Assembly: GCA_003971905.1 (NCBI GenBank)
Contig: RSEE01000080.1
Span: forward strand, 1-64,000
Length of the DNA: 64,000 nucleotides
Source of the DNA: Moniliella sp. 'wahieum'
Lineage: Eukaryota > Basidiomycota > Moniliellomycetes > Moniliellales > Moniliellaceae
Direction: 5' to 3'
Every line of letters starts with the position of its first letter. The first letter of the stretch is position 1. A program made the position numbers and the translations under genes. Positions 1 to 12,813 of this stretch are shown here, piece after piece. Under the pieces are notes generated by a model, which had not been told where the DNA came from, made no database searches, and saw only the letters and a program-made list of their open reading frames with translations.

Positions 1-223
1 TCCCCATCGCCCTACGCCCTGCAAGAGGCAACCAAACCTTGGGCGGTAAACCAAGAAACACGCTCGCTTCGTAGGTCTTATTTCGTGTGGACACGCCCAG
101 CTATAGAGTTGCCGGGGAGCATATACAAGTTCGCAGAATAGATTCGAGGGTAGAGTACATGTTATAATGAGTACTGATGCGCGCGCATTGTGGTGTTAGA
201 CAGGCAAATGGAGTCCGTGCTGC
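1..223. other. Left-edge stretch without a recognised gene
   Basis: I see no convincing coding sequence here. It lies downstream of the protease gene, so it should hold that gene's 3' untranslated region and terminator. Confidence 0.5.
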
Positions 224-1829
<1,606 letters not shown>

Positions 1830-3693
1830 GGGAAAGGGGGCGAGGAGAGGCGGGGGGGGTGGCCTGGACGGGGAGGCCGATGGGGGAGGGGACGAACTGC
1901 AGGGGAGGGGGGTATTTAAGGCAAGCGAGGGCTGGCTTATCAGCCTGATAATCGCAGCCTCGATAAGATCTGTGCTGCAGTATGTCGGGGGGGCTGCATG
2001 CGGCGGCCCTGGCAGCCCCGGGCCGCCCCAACAGCGACAGGCCACGCAATCCTGCCTGGATAACGCGCCCGCAGCCGCAGGCCGTCAGCGCAGCGCTCAG
2101 CCAGTCACGTCACCGGTCCCCATCGGCTCCCGTCCGCCCGCCACGGGCCGGTGACTGGCGCCGTGCACCGCTTCCGGGCGGGACCCGCCCGATGCCCAAG
2201 CACAGCAACAGTGTCGCGGCAGAATGACGTTGTCGTGCTAGGGCATGCCAGCACGGGGGCAGCGTTGGGATGACTCGTCCGATCCAGATCGCTGCGTGGC
2301 CACCGACGCCCCCTTTCGGTCATCGAGTCATCAGATGCATCCATCGGCGTCGGCATGTGGCGGTGGGGCAATGCAAATGTTGCCCCAGCAGCCCCAGCAC
2401 CAGGCCACTCAGGCCCCCGGCATTCAGTCATCTCCACGCGTCACGCGTCACAGCCACCCTTCACCCTTCACGCGTCACAGCTGCAGGTGGGATGCGTGAG
2501 CATAAGATCTGAGAAGCGCCATCGCGCTAGCTTATACGAAGGGTCTAACATGTCCACTGATTAGATAACCCACCCCTCTTACTGGGGTGTCTCTGTTCAT
2601 CCAGTCTCCTCCCACCATCTCCCCTGTCGGGCCCCTCCCATCCTCCCATCCTCTCTCCCGCTCCCTCCTCTGGTGCAGGCCCGCAGCGCAGCAACCCACA
2701 TCATCAAAGACACTCGATACACACACCCACACACCAAAAACTTTTGTTTACAAAAACACCTTCAAGGTCCTCTGTAGATTACAGCCACGCTACTGGGAAT
2801 GTAGCACGTCCAGCTAACTGCTAGACTCCGCGGCGCAGACAAGCTGATTTCAGCTCAACTCACTTCCCAAAAGTTCACTCCCCCTGGGTTCCTCGATGAA
2901 GAAGAAGAACTTGCTCTTCTACAGCAAACTGGGCGAAGAACCGACCTAGAGCTTGATATGCCATACTCGAGCATACACAATGATACCCCCCCCCCCTTTG
3001 CGCAATGCCCGTGTTGCTAGTAGGTGAGCGCTGATCCCGGATTTGGCGTAACACTCGTGTTTGTACTACACTGCAGCAACTTCCGCCCTGTAGCTGTCAC
3101 CTCCCTCACTGGGTGATAAGCTCAGTCTAGTATACCCAAGCGAGCCCTTTGATCAGTTACGCTATGAGGACACCTGTGGGTATGGTTGTGGCACAGGGCG
3201 CTGATAGAAGGCGCGCCAAGCCAAAACGCATACCACAACCATAAACTGATTTCGCAAACATACCCAACAACATCTTCCAAGTCTATGGGAACGCAGACTG
3301 GCTAGGGATATAAGCACCCCCTGGTCAGGTATCATGTCCACCATTGCCGTTCCACAATAGGAGGAGGCGGGGTTTTTAGGCGAGAAAAGGACTACTCAAG
3401 ACAAACTTGTTTGCCATGCATATACACCGAGGATCACGGCCCCCGATCAATATTCAATATCGAATCTGCATTTTTCCTTCTTTCTTCCCACTGTGAAGGT
3501 TCATCAGATCCATAAATGTCAACAGAGGCAAGGCGTGTATTTGCCCCATGAGTGTGCCAATGCACGTGCGGGTTTGTACGATCCTGGAAATACAATTCCG
3601 TTCCATATGCGCTTGCTTGCTCAAGTCAAGGAGGAAGGGAAGCAAGCTGACATCCTACTGAGAAGACAACTTCTGCTAGATCCGGCCAAGAGG
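1830..3693. other. Intergenic stretch with ACGCGT cluster
   Basis: Holds the protease promoter. Three ACGCGT sites lie at 2436, 2443 and 2470, inside repeated TCACGCGTCAC words. The part near 2070-2160 is rich in short GTCAC/GTGAC and CAGCGCTCAG words. An A-rich patch follows at 2735-2760. No gene is recognised; small open frames here lack any family signature. Confidence 0.5.
1911..1917 (-). promoter_or_regulatory. Possible TATA-like box of the protease gene
   Basis: The minus strand reads TTAAATACC about 85 bp upstream of the ATG at 1829, inside a GC-rich tract. Position and composition are the only support. Confidence 0.3.
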
Positions 3694-5361
3694 TCAACGT
3701 TTGCGGTTCTTGAGCAGGGTCGCGTTGCCCATATTCAACTCAAAGTCGTCTTTGGGGGGGGTAGGCCGCGGGCTTGTGGCACACCATGAGGTATTGTCCC
3801 ATGAGGCTGAGCCCCATTGGTTTGGATGGGTGGGTACCTGCTTGCTCGTCCCGTGATGGGTTGGGTTACAACGCTTGACTGTCGTTCCTCCTCCTCCTCG
3901 ATCGGCTGGCTTTGGAGGGAGTGGGTAAATGCTTCTTCGTCGACGCGGTGCACGGCATACGAAACGTCAAAGGCGGCCTTAAGCTGTTGAAGGCCCGGGG
4001 TGGTCAAGCCCAAGCCGGCACGAGCGGCGCGCGAAACAGTAGGGTCGGTGGAACACAAGACAGAAAGAAGCGGAGAGGAGAGGGGCATGCCTTGTGCCAT
4101 CTCCATCCTCTTGGGGGTAAGGAAAGGGACTGGCTGAGGTGCACGACACCACGGATGTTGCAAAAATTCGTCGATGGTGTAGCGTCTCCGCGGATCAACC
4201 GTAAGCAGGTGACTGATCAGATTCTTGGCCGACACCGACACATCATCCCACCAAGGCGAGAGGAAGGTATACTGCCCTCGGGCCACCTTCTCCGTCAGGA
4301 CAGCGATACTCTCGTCGTAAAAGGGAGGGAAACCACAGAGGAGGTGTAGAGTACATCCCAATGCCCATAGATCCACCGACTTGCTGTAGGAGGACTTGCG
4401 TACAATCTCGGGTGCAGTTACCCAATTGTGCCACAGGGGGATGTGGCATAGCCTTCGTGCACTACTTTGCTCAATCCAAAATCCGCAATCTTCACCCGCC
4501 CAATCCCGCCTCCACCAACACCAGGAATGAATTCACCTTCATCCACTTTGCCTTGATCGTAGGGCCGGGCTTTGCTGATCTTGGACGGGATCACAGAGAT
4601 GGGTTCAAACAGAATGTTCTCGGGTTTGATATCGCGGTGCACGATGCCGGCCTCATTGTGAAGGTAACGGATGGCCTCGCGACCTGGAGGATAATATGCC
4701 TGGCAACGTCTTCGGAAAAGTACGTATATTTGGCAATCTGGTGGAACAGTTCTCCTCCTTGCACCAGCTCCATGACGAGAAAATAGTATTGGGGCGATTC
4801 GCCAAACTCGAGAAGCCGAACAATGTTGCCATGCGAAAGTCGTCTCATGATCTGGACCTCCTTCAGAATACTGGCCCGCTCCGTAGCTCGATGTCGCCTG
4901 CGGAACTGGGGCTGGAGATGAGACGAGGAAAACTCCTCGGCTTTGCGCACCACCTTGATTGCACATTCGCCCCCGGACAAACGGTGGCGGGCACGAAAGA
5001 CGCTGCTAAAGGCCCCTTCGCCCATCTTCTCGAGCAAGACAAACCGCTCGGTCAAGCCCGGGTACGTGGGCAGTGGTTGGTTCGGTACGGCATTTTCTCT
5101 CCGGACCAGGTCCTGCGCTGCCGTGCGGTGCACCCTCTGCGTGTCGTTCTCTTCCTTGAGAGACGCTGTCGTCGGTGGCGGTGAATCTGGGACGGAGGTC
5201 GCAGGGGTCTGAAGCGTACTTGGTCTGCTCTCGGCGCTGCGTTCCGATTGTGTCGGGCTACCTCTTGGGCCAAAGGATGATCGCGTTCGACCTGGTACTG
5301 GTCCAGTTAGCGGGAATGTTGGCGGCAGCCCCGCCATGGCGGATGAGGTGCTGGAAGCCAT
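3694..5361 (-). CDS. RCK2: MAPK-activated protein kinase of the RCK2/SRK1 type (CAMK group)
   Basis: The start at 5361 (MASSTSSAMAGL) leads through about 100 disordered Ser/Pro-rich residues to a complete kinase domain. The Gly loop is GEGAFSSVF, the lysine is in CAIKVV, the catalytic loop is HRDIKPEN, and ADFGLSK and the CGT(I)G activation segment follow. The insert DEGEFIPGVGGGGIG between the catalytic loop and DFG is characteristic of the Rck1/Rck2/Srk1 family. Frame breaks without introns lie near 4680, 4430 and in the G8 run at 3754-3761. Past the last one the C-terminus reads FELNMGNATLLKNRKR and stops at 3694-3696. That tail resembles the MAPK docking site of this family. Known relatives act under Hog1/Sty1 in osmotic and oxidative stress; the same role here is inferred. 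Confidence 0.88.
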
Positions 5362-6066
5362 CGAGGATGGGCGTGGCCGACTCTTCCGCCGGCGTGGCGA
5401 CGCTGACGAAGTTCATCGGCAAGTGGATGGGGTCGAGGTGACGCGATGACGGGAGAGAAGCTGGGGTCTCCGGGCGGAAGCTGGGGAAGCAGCCCGCGCA
5501 GCAGAAGGCACGAAGGCAGGCACGGGCAGTGGCGACCATGATCGATGATCGCGGCGAGCATGGCGTCGACTAGGACCGTGGGGCTGGCCAGCGCTGGCCC
5601 CGTGGGAGCTTGCGAGGGGTTTGCCCTGGTCTGCCTGGCTGGCCTCCGACACAATGTGGCTGCGACGGGGCCTCTCGGGCCTTTCTTCAGCTGAAGTTCA
5701 AGCTCCCTTGGCCATTCCTGCCTGCCTCCGGCCTCCAGTAGGCTGGTACGTACGTCACTGCAACCCAGCCGAACGGCCAGGACGCAGGAGGGACTAGGGA
5801 GCGATGGAGGACGTAGGACCCCAGAGGACCCCTGACCGATGATCGATGATCACCGATCTATCGATACGCCACCAGTGCCACACCCACACCCGACGATCGG
5901 AAAGCCTCTTGCTGAGCCAGAGGGAGCATCTGAGTCTCAGATGCCTGCCAGTCCCGGGCCTGAGCGTTTCAAATCACACTGCCCATACATTGCACCGATC
6001 CCCTCGAAACATTGAATATTGACTTTTTGCCTAGGTGATACTTTTTGGAATTCACCTTCCCCATAA

Positions 6067-6151
6067 GCCTCGCTATTTCAATCGGTAGAATTTGAGACTC
6101 TTATATGAGAGGTCCATCTCACGGTTGTGGGTTCGAGTCCCACGTGGGGCG
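6067..6151 (+). tRNA. tRNA-Lys (anticodon CTT) with a 12-nt intron
   Basis: The acceptor stem GCCTCGC pairs fully with GTGGGGC (two G-U pairs), with discriminator G at 6151. The T arm is GTGGG-TTCGAGT-CCCAC. The anticodon stem TGAGA/TCTCA encloses C-T-CTT-A followed by 12 extra bases, the usual intron position after base 37. The D stem is weak (TTTC/GAAT). A T5 run at 6154-6158 can serve as Pol III terminator. Without the intron it is 73 nt long. Confidence 0.82.
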
Positions 6152-6153
6152 TC

Positions 6154-6158
6154 CTTTT
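6154..6158 (+). terminator. Pol III T-run terminator of tRNA-Lys
   Basis: Five T residues begin three bases past the tRNA 3' end. Confidence 0.6.
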
Positions 6159-6405
6159 TACCTGTCCAGCCTTGCTTTTTGATGGAGAGCAAGTTCCCGG
6201 CAGCTCGTTGAACTGAACACTCAACTTTCAGGATGCTGAATCCGTACACATGATGGACGATACTTTATTAGTCAACTGAACGTTGAACGAGCACAAGCCG
6301 CCTAATACGCTGGATTATATGAGAGCGAGCCTATACTGATAGGCGCAACGTTACTTTCTCCCAGCAGCCTCAATCTCTATGTGCAAATGGGATATCAATT
6401 CGCGA

Positions 6406-6508
6406 AGGTGGACCGGTGGAACGGTGACTACGGTGGAGACGGTGGCGACGGTGGAACGGTAGCTAAAAGGTGGCGACGGGGGAACGGTGGTTACGGTGGC
6501 GACGCAGC
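6406..6508. repeat. ACGGTGG minisatellite
   Basis: The words GGTGGAACGGTG and GGTGGCGACGG recur with periods of about 9-12 bp over roughly 100 bp. A small open frame runs through it but is a product of the repeat. Confidence 0.7.
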
Positions 6509-8784
6509 ACCAAGCTGGGGCGAAGCCCCAACAGCTGACCGCGCCATAGGCCCGGTGGTCTCCTCGTGGAGCAAAAAAGGGCATCTATACTGCATCCATA
6601 TCATTGACCCAGCTTATGGCTGAGACAAAGAAACGCTGCGGCGTCTATACTTTACAATGTGGTTTTCTTTTGTCTTTTCACCGCAGTTGTTTCGCTCGCT
6701 CCGCAGTCATCGATCATCGATCATCTCTCTCAAATATAGCCCAACCGACAGCAAAACGGCAAAGGGCCGGAGCGATTCAACTATACGAGAGTATGACATT
6801 TCAATGCAGTGATAATCGATAAGACCTAATGGGGAGGGGGCCCAACACGCCTTGGAACAACCCCCCCTCCTCCGTCAGTAATCGATTACATGGATTTGCT
6901 GGAGAGGTGTGTGCAGAAATGCGAGAAGCGGAAAGTCCTTGTGCTGATAGGGAAAAGAATTCATATAGGTCTTCGTACCAAACGTCCCTTCTGATGTAAG
7001 TGATCCACTCCGCCTTGGCCACGCGGCAGGGAGAGAGGTAATCGATCGATGTAATCGATTTTCGATGAGACCGAGGGATAATAAAAGAGAGCGAGATTGA
7101 ATTGGTGTATATATATGACGCGTCTCCGCGAGCGTCTTCCGTGATGCTGAACGTAAAAGCGAGAAATATCAATGAGATAGTAGAAACGTGTCGTCACAGA
7201 GATGTCATGCGGAGGCACTGAGGGCGTATATATGCATTTGAGTGTTCAGGCTGAGGTCTCAACCGCTGAGGACAGTTGGAATCTCTCGTTTTGAATTAAA
7301 ACGCTACAGATAGCGGCTTTCAAACTGAACGAGTCTCTTCTCTGATGTACTATGGGAAGAGCGAGCTTCAACGAAGTTAGTTGACGAGCGATGGCCAAAC
7401 TGATTATGCCAGTGGCAACCGCGAGTATAGCCAGTATTATATTGCGACCAAAAGTGTCGAAAATGGAAACAGTACGAGCGAGCTGATAGGCAACACACAT
7501 CGATAAGATGGCTGTCGACGGTCGATGCGTTCTTCGAGTGTCTTCGTGGAGATTGAAAAAAAAAACTACAGAAGATCGAGGAAGAAGAGTGTGGCTCTGG
7601 GGACAATCGAAGCTCAAAGGGTGGGAGGTATGCATTAGTATATCCTCATCGAGTCGTGCAGATTCTGGGGCGGCTACAACGCGCTGTGCGTACACGACAC
7701 GCTCTTTACCATGATGGTGGTGGAGAGAGATCGCGCAAGCTGAGCTGAGCTGAGCTGCGGCTGAACGCTCAGACGCTGAGGCGCTGAGGGAGCTGAGGCG
7801 CTGAGGATGCCATTCACGAAGTTGGTTATTGTCACTGGTCACTATAATCAATCCTCAATGTGTGATCCGTTGTTCCGATCGCACACATATCAGGGCTGCA
7901 AACGGGGGTTGTGTACGATGAGAAGGTCATGACATGGGACATACTCTCAAGTGTGTGTGGGGGGGGACTGTAGGATGGTTATTGGTTTAAGTGGCACGAT
8001 GCGGCGCACCACATGCACGCTACTTTATTGGCCCCTCAAAGGGTGTTTGGCGCATGGCAGCAGGGTGTGGCGCGAGGAAGGCTGGGGAACGACACTGCCC
8101 CCCAGCGTGTGCGGCGCGAGAGAGACAGATCCAGGGCCTGTTGCGCAAGCACAGAGGGTTTAGTAGGGCTTTGAATACACCCTTCTCGCCAGAGCCAAAA
8201 GCAGTAGGCCGAAACGGGCCGAAGCGGGGAGTGGTTGATATAGAACAGCTAGTACTGACATGGCATGGAAACCGCGGTAACTATGGAGTAGTAAACTATA
8301 CGCATGCATGAGGTCTGAGTGAGACTATGTGCGCATATGACGCGCCCAGCTGGGGAGCAGTCTGGAGCACGCCTGGGCAGCGGCTGCGTGTCAGATGTGA
8401 GCATCTAAGTTCTGATGCCAAAGACGCGGGCTGGGGCGGCATGGCGCAAGCATCGCAAAGTGGAAGGCCTCAGGCCCCTCACGCCTCACCCTCACGCCTC
8501 GCTCGCTCAGCGCTCACTCCTCTCAGGGCCCTTTCTCTCTAAACCCCCAGCAGCACACCCGTCCATAGATAGTTGATACGTTGATACCCCGAAAGCACTG
8601 CGTCCCACCACCCTTTCCTATCTCACGCACACCGGCCCCGTCTTGTATCATACGTTCGGTTGGAACGTATATATAGATGGCGTCTCCACCCCTTCACATG
8701 CCCTTTTTCGTTTTTTCTCTCCCCCGTCCCACACCCTCTGTCACCGCCACCACCTACCCACCCACCGTCTATCCCCCCACAGAG

Positions 8785-9779
8785 ATGAGTACAATGTACC
8801 TTGAGCTGCAGATGCCACCTGGACCCCAGTTAGCTCAGTTCCTCGCTTCCACTCCCCGAGGCTTGCTGGGTCCCTCGGCGAGCGCATGCGAAACGCGTCT
8901 TGGCGCTCATGGGGCACGCTTAACCGCCAGGCTCGCCTTACTTCCGCCTTGATCAACATCGAAAAAGCCGCATCCATCAGCGCCGAAGAGCTGCATCAGC
9001 CGTTGTCCACCCTTCAGTCGCTCCAATGGGACACCAGCAGTCCGGATGATCTTGCTCCTGTCCCTCCTCCTTCTTGCCCTCCTCCTCTTGCCCCTACTCC
9101 TCCTACGTTTCAATCACCCTTCTTGCAACCCGTCCTCAAGCTGCTTCGTCCTCCCAACCCCAGAAAGAGTACAGCCCCCGTTCCCGTTCCCAGGGGGACC
9201 TGATCTCTGCCGAGCAGGAGAAATGGGCTGCTCGGAGTGGGCATGACCTTTCCGAACGCCCCGCTTGCGCGGCGGCACTCCGTCAAGCCCTCAGCGCTTC
9301 GTTGTGGAGGCATGCTGGCTCAAAGCGACCACTCAAACCCCCATCGTAAATCCTTGTCTTCTCTGCCAACTACCAAACCCCGTTGGAAGCCGGAACGAAC
9401 GGGGATCGGCCCAGCAAGGTGGTTTTCTGATGCAGACGTCACCGTCGCGGGATCAATATGAGGCGTGGACTGGACAAGAACAAGACGGCGGTTCAGACGA
9501 GGAGAGTGTAATCTCCGTCGATGCGTATCAGCGTTCCAAGTCGCCGTGGACAGTGCATTCTGTTTCCGAGTCGGAGAGCGAGATCGAGATGATGGAGGAT
9601 CCGATCTCTCCTCGGACAGAAGTAAAAAGAACCAGCGCTGTGCTTCGGACCGTTCAGTGGACGCTGCGGTTATCCGTCGACGGAGTCCTTCCACTCCTTC
9701 CATCTCGCCCTTGACACCGTTGCGACCATTGTCAGCACTGCCACCGAGACGAAAGCTCCCTCTGAGCTCGTCTGCTTGA
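8785..9779 (+). CDS. Unrecognised protein with a possible AreA/GATA-like (DUF1752-type) N-terminal motif
   Basis: The likely start is at 8785 (MSTMYLELQMPPGPQ), about 110 bp after TATATA near 8669; an upstream ATG at 8677 is possible. A one-base shift near 8865-8875 leads to LGERMRNASWRSWG, which resembles the short N-ENaSWRxW motif of fungal proteins with an AreA GATA-like domain. The middle is Pro-rich (about 9055-9190). The C-terminal part is acidic and Ser-rich (SESESEIEMMEDP near 9570), as in a disordered regulatory protein. At least two more frame changes occur, so the end at 9779 is a guess. The motif is short and the assignment weak. Confidence 0.35.
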
Positions 9780-11016
9780 CTTCGTCCTCTCTGATTATGT
9801 ATGTATAGGAAAGAGACTCGCCCAATCTGTCACGTACCTCTCTACTGGTACATGCGGCGTATTAGAGGTTTTTTTCTTTCCTCGGCACACATCATTATGG
9901 ACCCCATTTGTGGTCAAATATGCCAAAATCTATCACTGATGTTTTCATTGACCCACACTCCTCTCTCCATATGCCTCTGTAGCTAGAGGACTGTATCGTC
10001 GGCACGGCCTTTTATGATGAAAACCCACAACATAGGCACTGTTGTGGAGGCTTGTCAGTTATGGCAAGATGGACTGCTTTGAGAGCCTGTGGTTGAACTT
10101 GGTTGGCACGAGTTTATCATTGGGTGGAACAGCAAAAAGACCGAAACGAAAAAGTTCCCCGACCGGGAGTCGAACCCGGGTCTTGACGGATCCCCCGAAT
10201 GCGGTGAGAGCGTCACATCATAGCCGTTGGACCATCGAGGATTGTTAACGCTTGGGCCATATATGGCTAACCCCACAATACCCACACTCTGTTATCTACG
10301 TCAACAGACTCTCCCCTTCTAATATGCCAGTCCTCTGAATGAACACGGCCTTCCCTTCACTATCATCCTGCTACACTCTCGCTTCGCCACCAAGCCTCTT
10401 TGTCGGGGATAATAAGGAAAACAGGGAGATGAGAAAACACGGAACTCCTGGGCCAGAAAGAGAGGGTGGACTACATGTGAAGGGACGTTATCTGGCCAAA
10501 TAACGCACGAGCCACCCGTGGTTCGATGTGTTGAACAAGTTCTGCTAGTGCTCTCTAGGGCTGCGCGGGCGCTAACCTGTGTCCAGCGCTCAGAAGAGGG
10601 TGTCCGTTGGATGGGGACAGGGACGCAGAGTCCCAGCAGTCACAGGCTCAGCGCGCGCTGATCCAGGCACACCCCGTCATCATTATCGACGCCATCCGCC
10701 CGAGGACGGCCGAGGATGGGCGGTCTATAGCAAACGTGTGGGGACGAAGCGGGGTCTAGGTCCCCTTCGACATTCAGTTGGGGCTGGCTAATAGGTCGGT
10801 CAGCTTAATCGCTTTGGGGCCGGCGCTGCGCTCGGCCATTCGGGACTTGCATACCCGGGTGCAGCCATTCAATATTCAGACTCCGTCACAGTCACTCTCG
10901 TGACGCGTGAGTCGAGTAACTCATCTGAGTGCTGGGTGTTCCTCGTATTAATACCGCCTCCGCACCTTTGACGCTCCAACCCTTTGTCCAACTTCATCCT
11001 GCTCACAACCAGCACG
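9780..11016. other. Intergenic region with one tRNA and dispersed repeats
   Basis: Contains tRNA-Glu at 10155-10241. At about 10410-10530 there is a block similar to one at 56075-56195. At 10591-10643 there is a block similar to one at 12329-12377. A TGACGCGTGA site lies at 10901, 107 bp before the dehydrogenase ATG. No protein gene is recognised. Confidence 0.5.
10155..10241 (-). tRNA. tRNA-Glu (anticodon CTC) with a 15-nt intron
   Basis: On the minus strand the acceptor stem TCCTCGA pairs with TCGGGGA, with discriminator A. The T arm is CCGGG-TTCGACT-CCCGG. The anticodon stem TGACG/CGTCA holds C-T-CTC-A followed by a 15-base insertion after position 37. The D arm GGTCCAACGGCTATGAT is typical of tRNA-Glu. 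A T5 run follows on the minus strand (A5 at 10149-10153 on plus). The mature length is 72 nt before CCA. Confidence 0.88.
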
Positions 11017-12262
11017 ATGCCCAAGGATGCGAGCCCAGAAATTTTGCCCGAGTTGGGCGCCAGCACACTCTACAGCGTCCAAGGAAAAGTACGTCTTGTT
11101 CTTTGGGGCGTATGACGTGGGAGGCCTGAGCCTGAGGGGAGCTACTGACCGATGCTCAGGTAGCTGTCGTGACCGGTGGAGGATCTGGATTGGGGAAGAG
11201 TATGTGAGGCTCCATGATGGAAGCCAGGAGAACTGACAAAGGTCGATGAATGTTCATGATGAGCAGTGATGGCCGCCACTCTGGCGCGTAACGGAGCCAA
11301 GGTGTACATTGCGTCGCGCAAGCTGCCCGAGTTGGAGAAGGCGGCTGCGACGCTGGGGCAGCTTTCCCCCCCGGGCTCGGTGGAGGGCCCCGCGGTGATC
11401 GCACTGCAGGCGGATGTGAGCAGCAAGGCGGGTTGTGATGCGTTGGCGCAGCAGATCAAGGCCCGCGAGAGCAAGCTGGATATTCTCATCAACAACTCGG
11501 GTGTCACCTGGGGCGGTTATGGACGACTTTCCCGAAGCGAAGGGATGGGACCGCACGTTTGACTTGAATGTCAAATCCCAATTTTACCTTACTGTCGCGT
11601 ACGTCGCCTCCACCCCTTTCCGAGATGGGGCAGCGCAGAGTGAGAAATTGACCTGTGAACAGACTTCTACCCCTGTTGGAGAAGGACAAGTCGAACACGA
11701 GTACGTCTCTCTGCTTTTGCTCCAGTGTTCTTGAACTTACACATCTATCCAGATCCTGGCGCGGTGATCAACATTGCCTCGGTTGCCGCGATCAACCCTG
11801 CGGCTGAGGGCCCGCTCTCGGCACCTGGTGAGGGCACTTGGAGTTGTACGTTACCTTTGCTCGCACCTGTCCCATACCCTTGTTGTACTAACCCCCCGCT
11901 CTGCAGACCAACCGTCCAAGGCAGCTTCGGTGCACCTCTCCCGCACGCTCGCATTTTCGTTGGCGGATCGGCATGTGCACGTCAATGCCATCCTGCCGGG
12001 TGTCTTCCCCAGCCGGATGACGGCCTACGGCTTCTCCGAGGCGGCCGAGATGCTGGAGGCAGGCCAGCCGACAGGTACGTCGTCCCATTTTCTCCCTGAC
12101 CCTGGCAACTCTGACATGGCTACTGTGGCAGGCCGCACGGGGACGCCAGAGGATATTGGCGGGCTGGTGCTTCTGCTGTGCTCGCGTGCTGGGGCGCACA
12201 TTGTGGGTGCTGCGATTCCGCTTGACGGCGGACAGACGATGCAGATGTTCCCCAAGCTGTAG
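11017..12262 (+). CDS. Short-chain dehydrogenase/reductase (classical SDR)
   Basis: An NAD(P)-dependent oxidoreductase of about 300 residues. The Rossmann motif reads TGGGSGLGK, then NNSG, and the catalytic pair is SYQPSK. The C-terminal part has PEDIGGLVLLLCS and ends GGQTMQMFPKL at the TAG of 12260-12262. Six introns restore one reading: 11089-11159, 11200-11266, 11599-11662, 11701-11752, 11846-11906 and 12075-12131. The catalytic Tyr codon is split by the fifth. One frame break near 11515 in exon 3 has no splice signal and is probably an error. The sequence resembles RhlG-type or 3-oxoacyl-reductase-like fungal SDRs; the substrate cannot be told. A TGACGCGTGA site lies 107 bp upstream. Confidence 0.9.
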
Positions 12263-12813
12263 CGCGGCAGGCGAAATGGATTGGCCATCTCGGTGCGGAA
12301 GACGTGGGCCTGATGGGCGTGCCGGCGTTAAGAGGGTGTCTGTGCGGTGGGGACAGGCCGGCAGAGTCCGCAGTCAGGTAGTCCAGTCAGACTCTGTGTC
12401 AGCTAGTCAGCGCTCAGCGCCGCAGTGCGGGCATAAGGGCAACGCCTCCCATGGGGAGAGCCGTGTCGCCGCTGGCCAGTGTCCACCAGACGTTTCAATC
12501 TCTCAATCCGCGCACCGGTGGTGGCTTATTCCGGCCGCGATGGGCGGCATTCGCCTCGCTGGGCCCAAACCCGCACGATCGTGCGAGGACTCGCGTTACG
12601 CGTGACGTAGTCCCCCCAACCCTAGGGGGGCGTGCTGCGGCAATATTTGATCAACACTGACCTCCTGCCCGCGTTTCGTACCCAGCCGCCCGCTGCGAAT
12701 GGAAGGGCGACCGGCGTTGGGGCCAGAGGTCAGGGTTGAGGTTGTCGCCTTGGCTTCCATCCACTCTGCTGCTCACCCACCCCACCCCCAACCCCATCGT
12801 CGTCGTCGTCGGC
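12263..12813. other. Intergenic, STM1 promoter side
   Basis: Contains a block at 12329-12377 similar to 10591-10643, GTCAGCGCTCAGCGC words near 12405-12425, and a TTACGCGTGA site at 12596, about 210 bp before the STM1 ATG. No gene is seen. Confidence 0.5.

Larger units (their letters stand above)
5362..8784. other. Long intergenic region with one tRNA and several simple repeats
   Basis: Contains tRNA-Lys at 6067-6151, an ACGGTGG minisatellite at about 6406-6508, and ATCGATCATCG words at 5538-5551, 5838-5866 and 6708-6727. A CTGAG-rich block lies at 7735-7808. A TATATA box near 8669 fits the gene starting at 8785. A minus-strand open frame at 7246-7851 has one hydrophobic stretch but no family signature, and I do not call it. 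Confidence 0.5.

Noticed and set aside
7246-7851. 201-codon open frame on the minus strand with one hydrophobic segment
   Set aside because: It runs through CTGAG simple repeats, has no family motif and no clear promoter or splice context; length alone is not enough.
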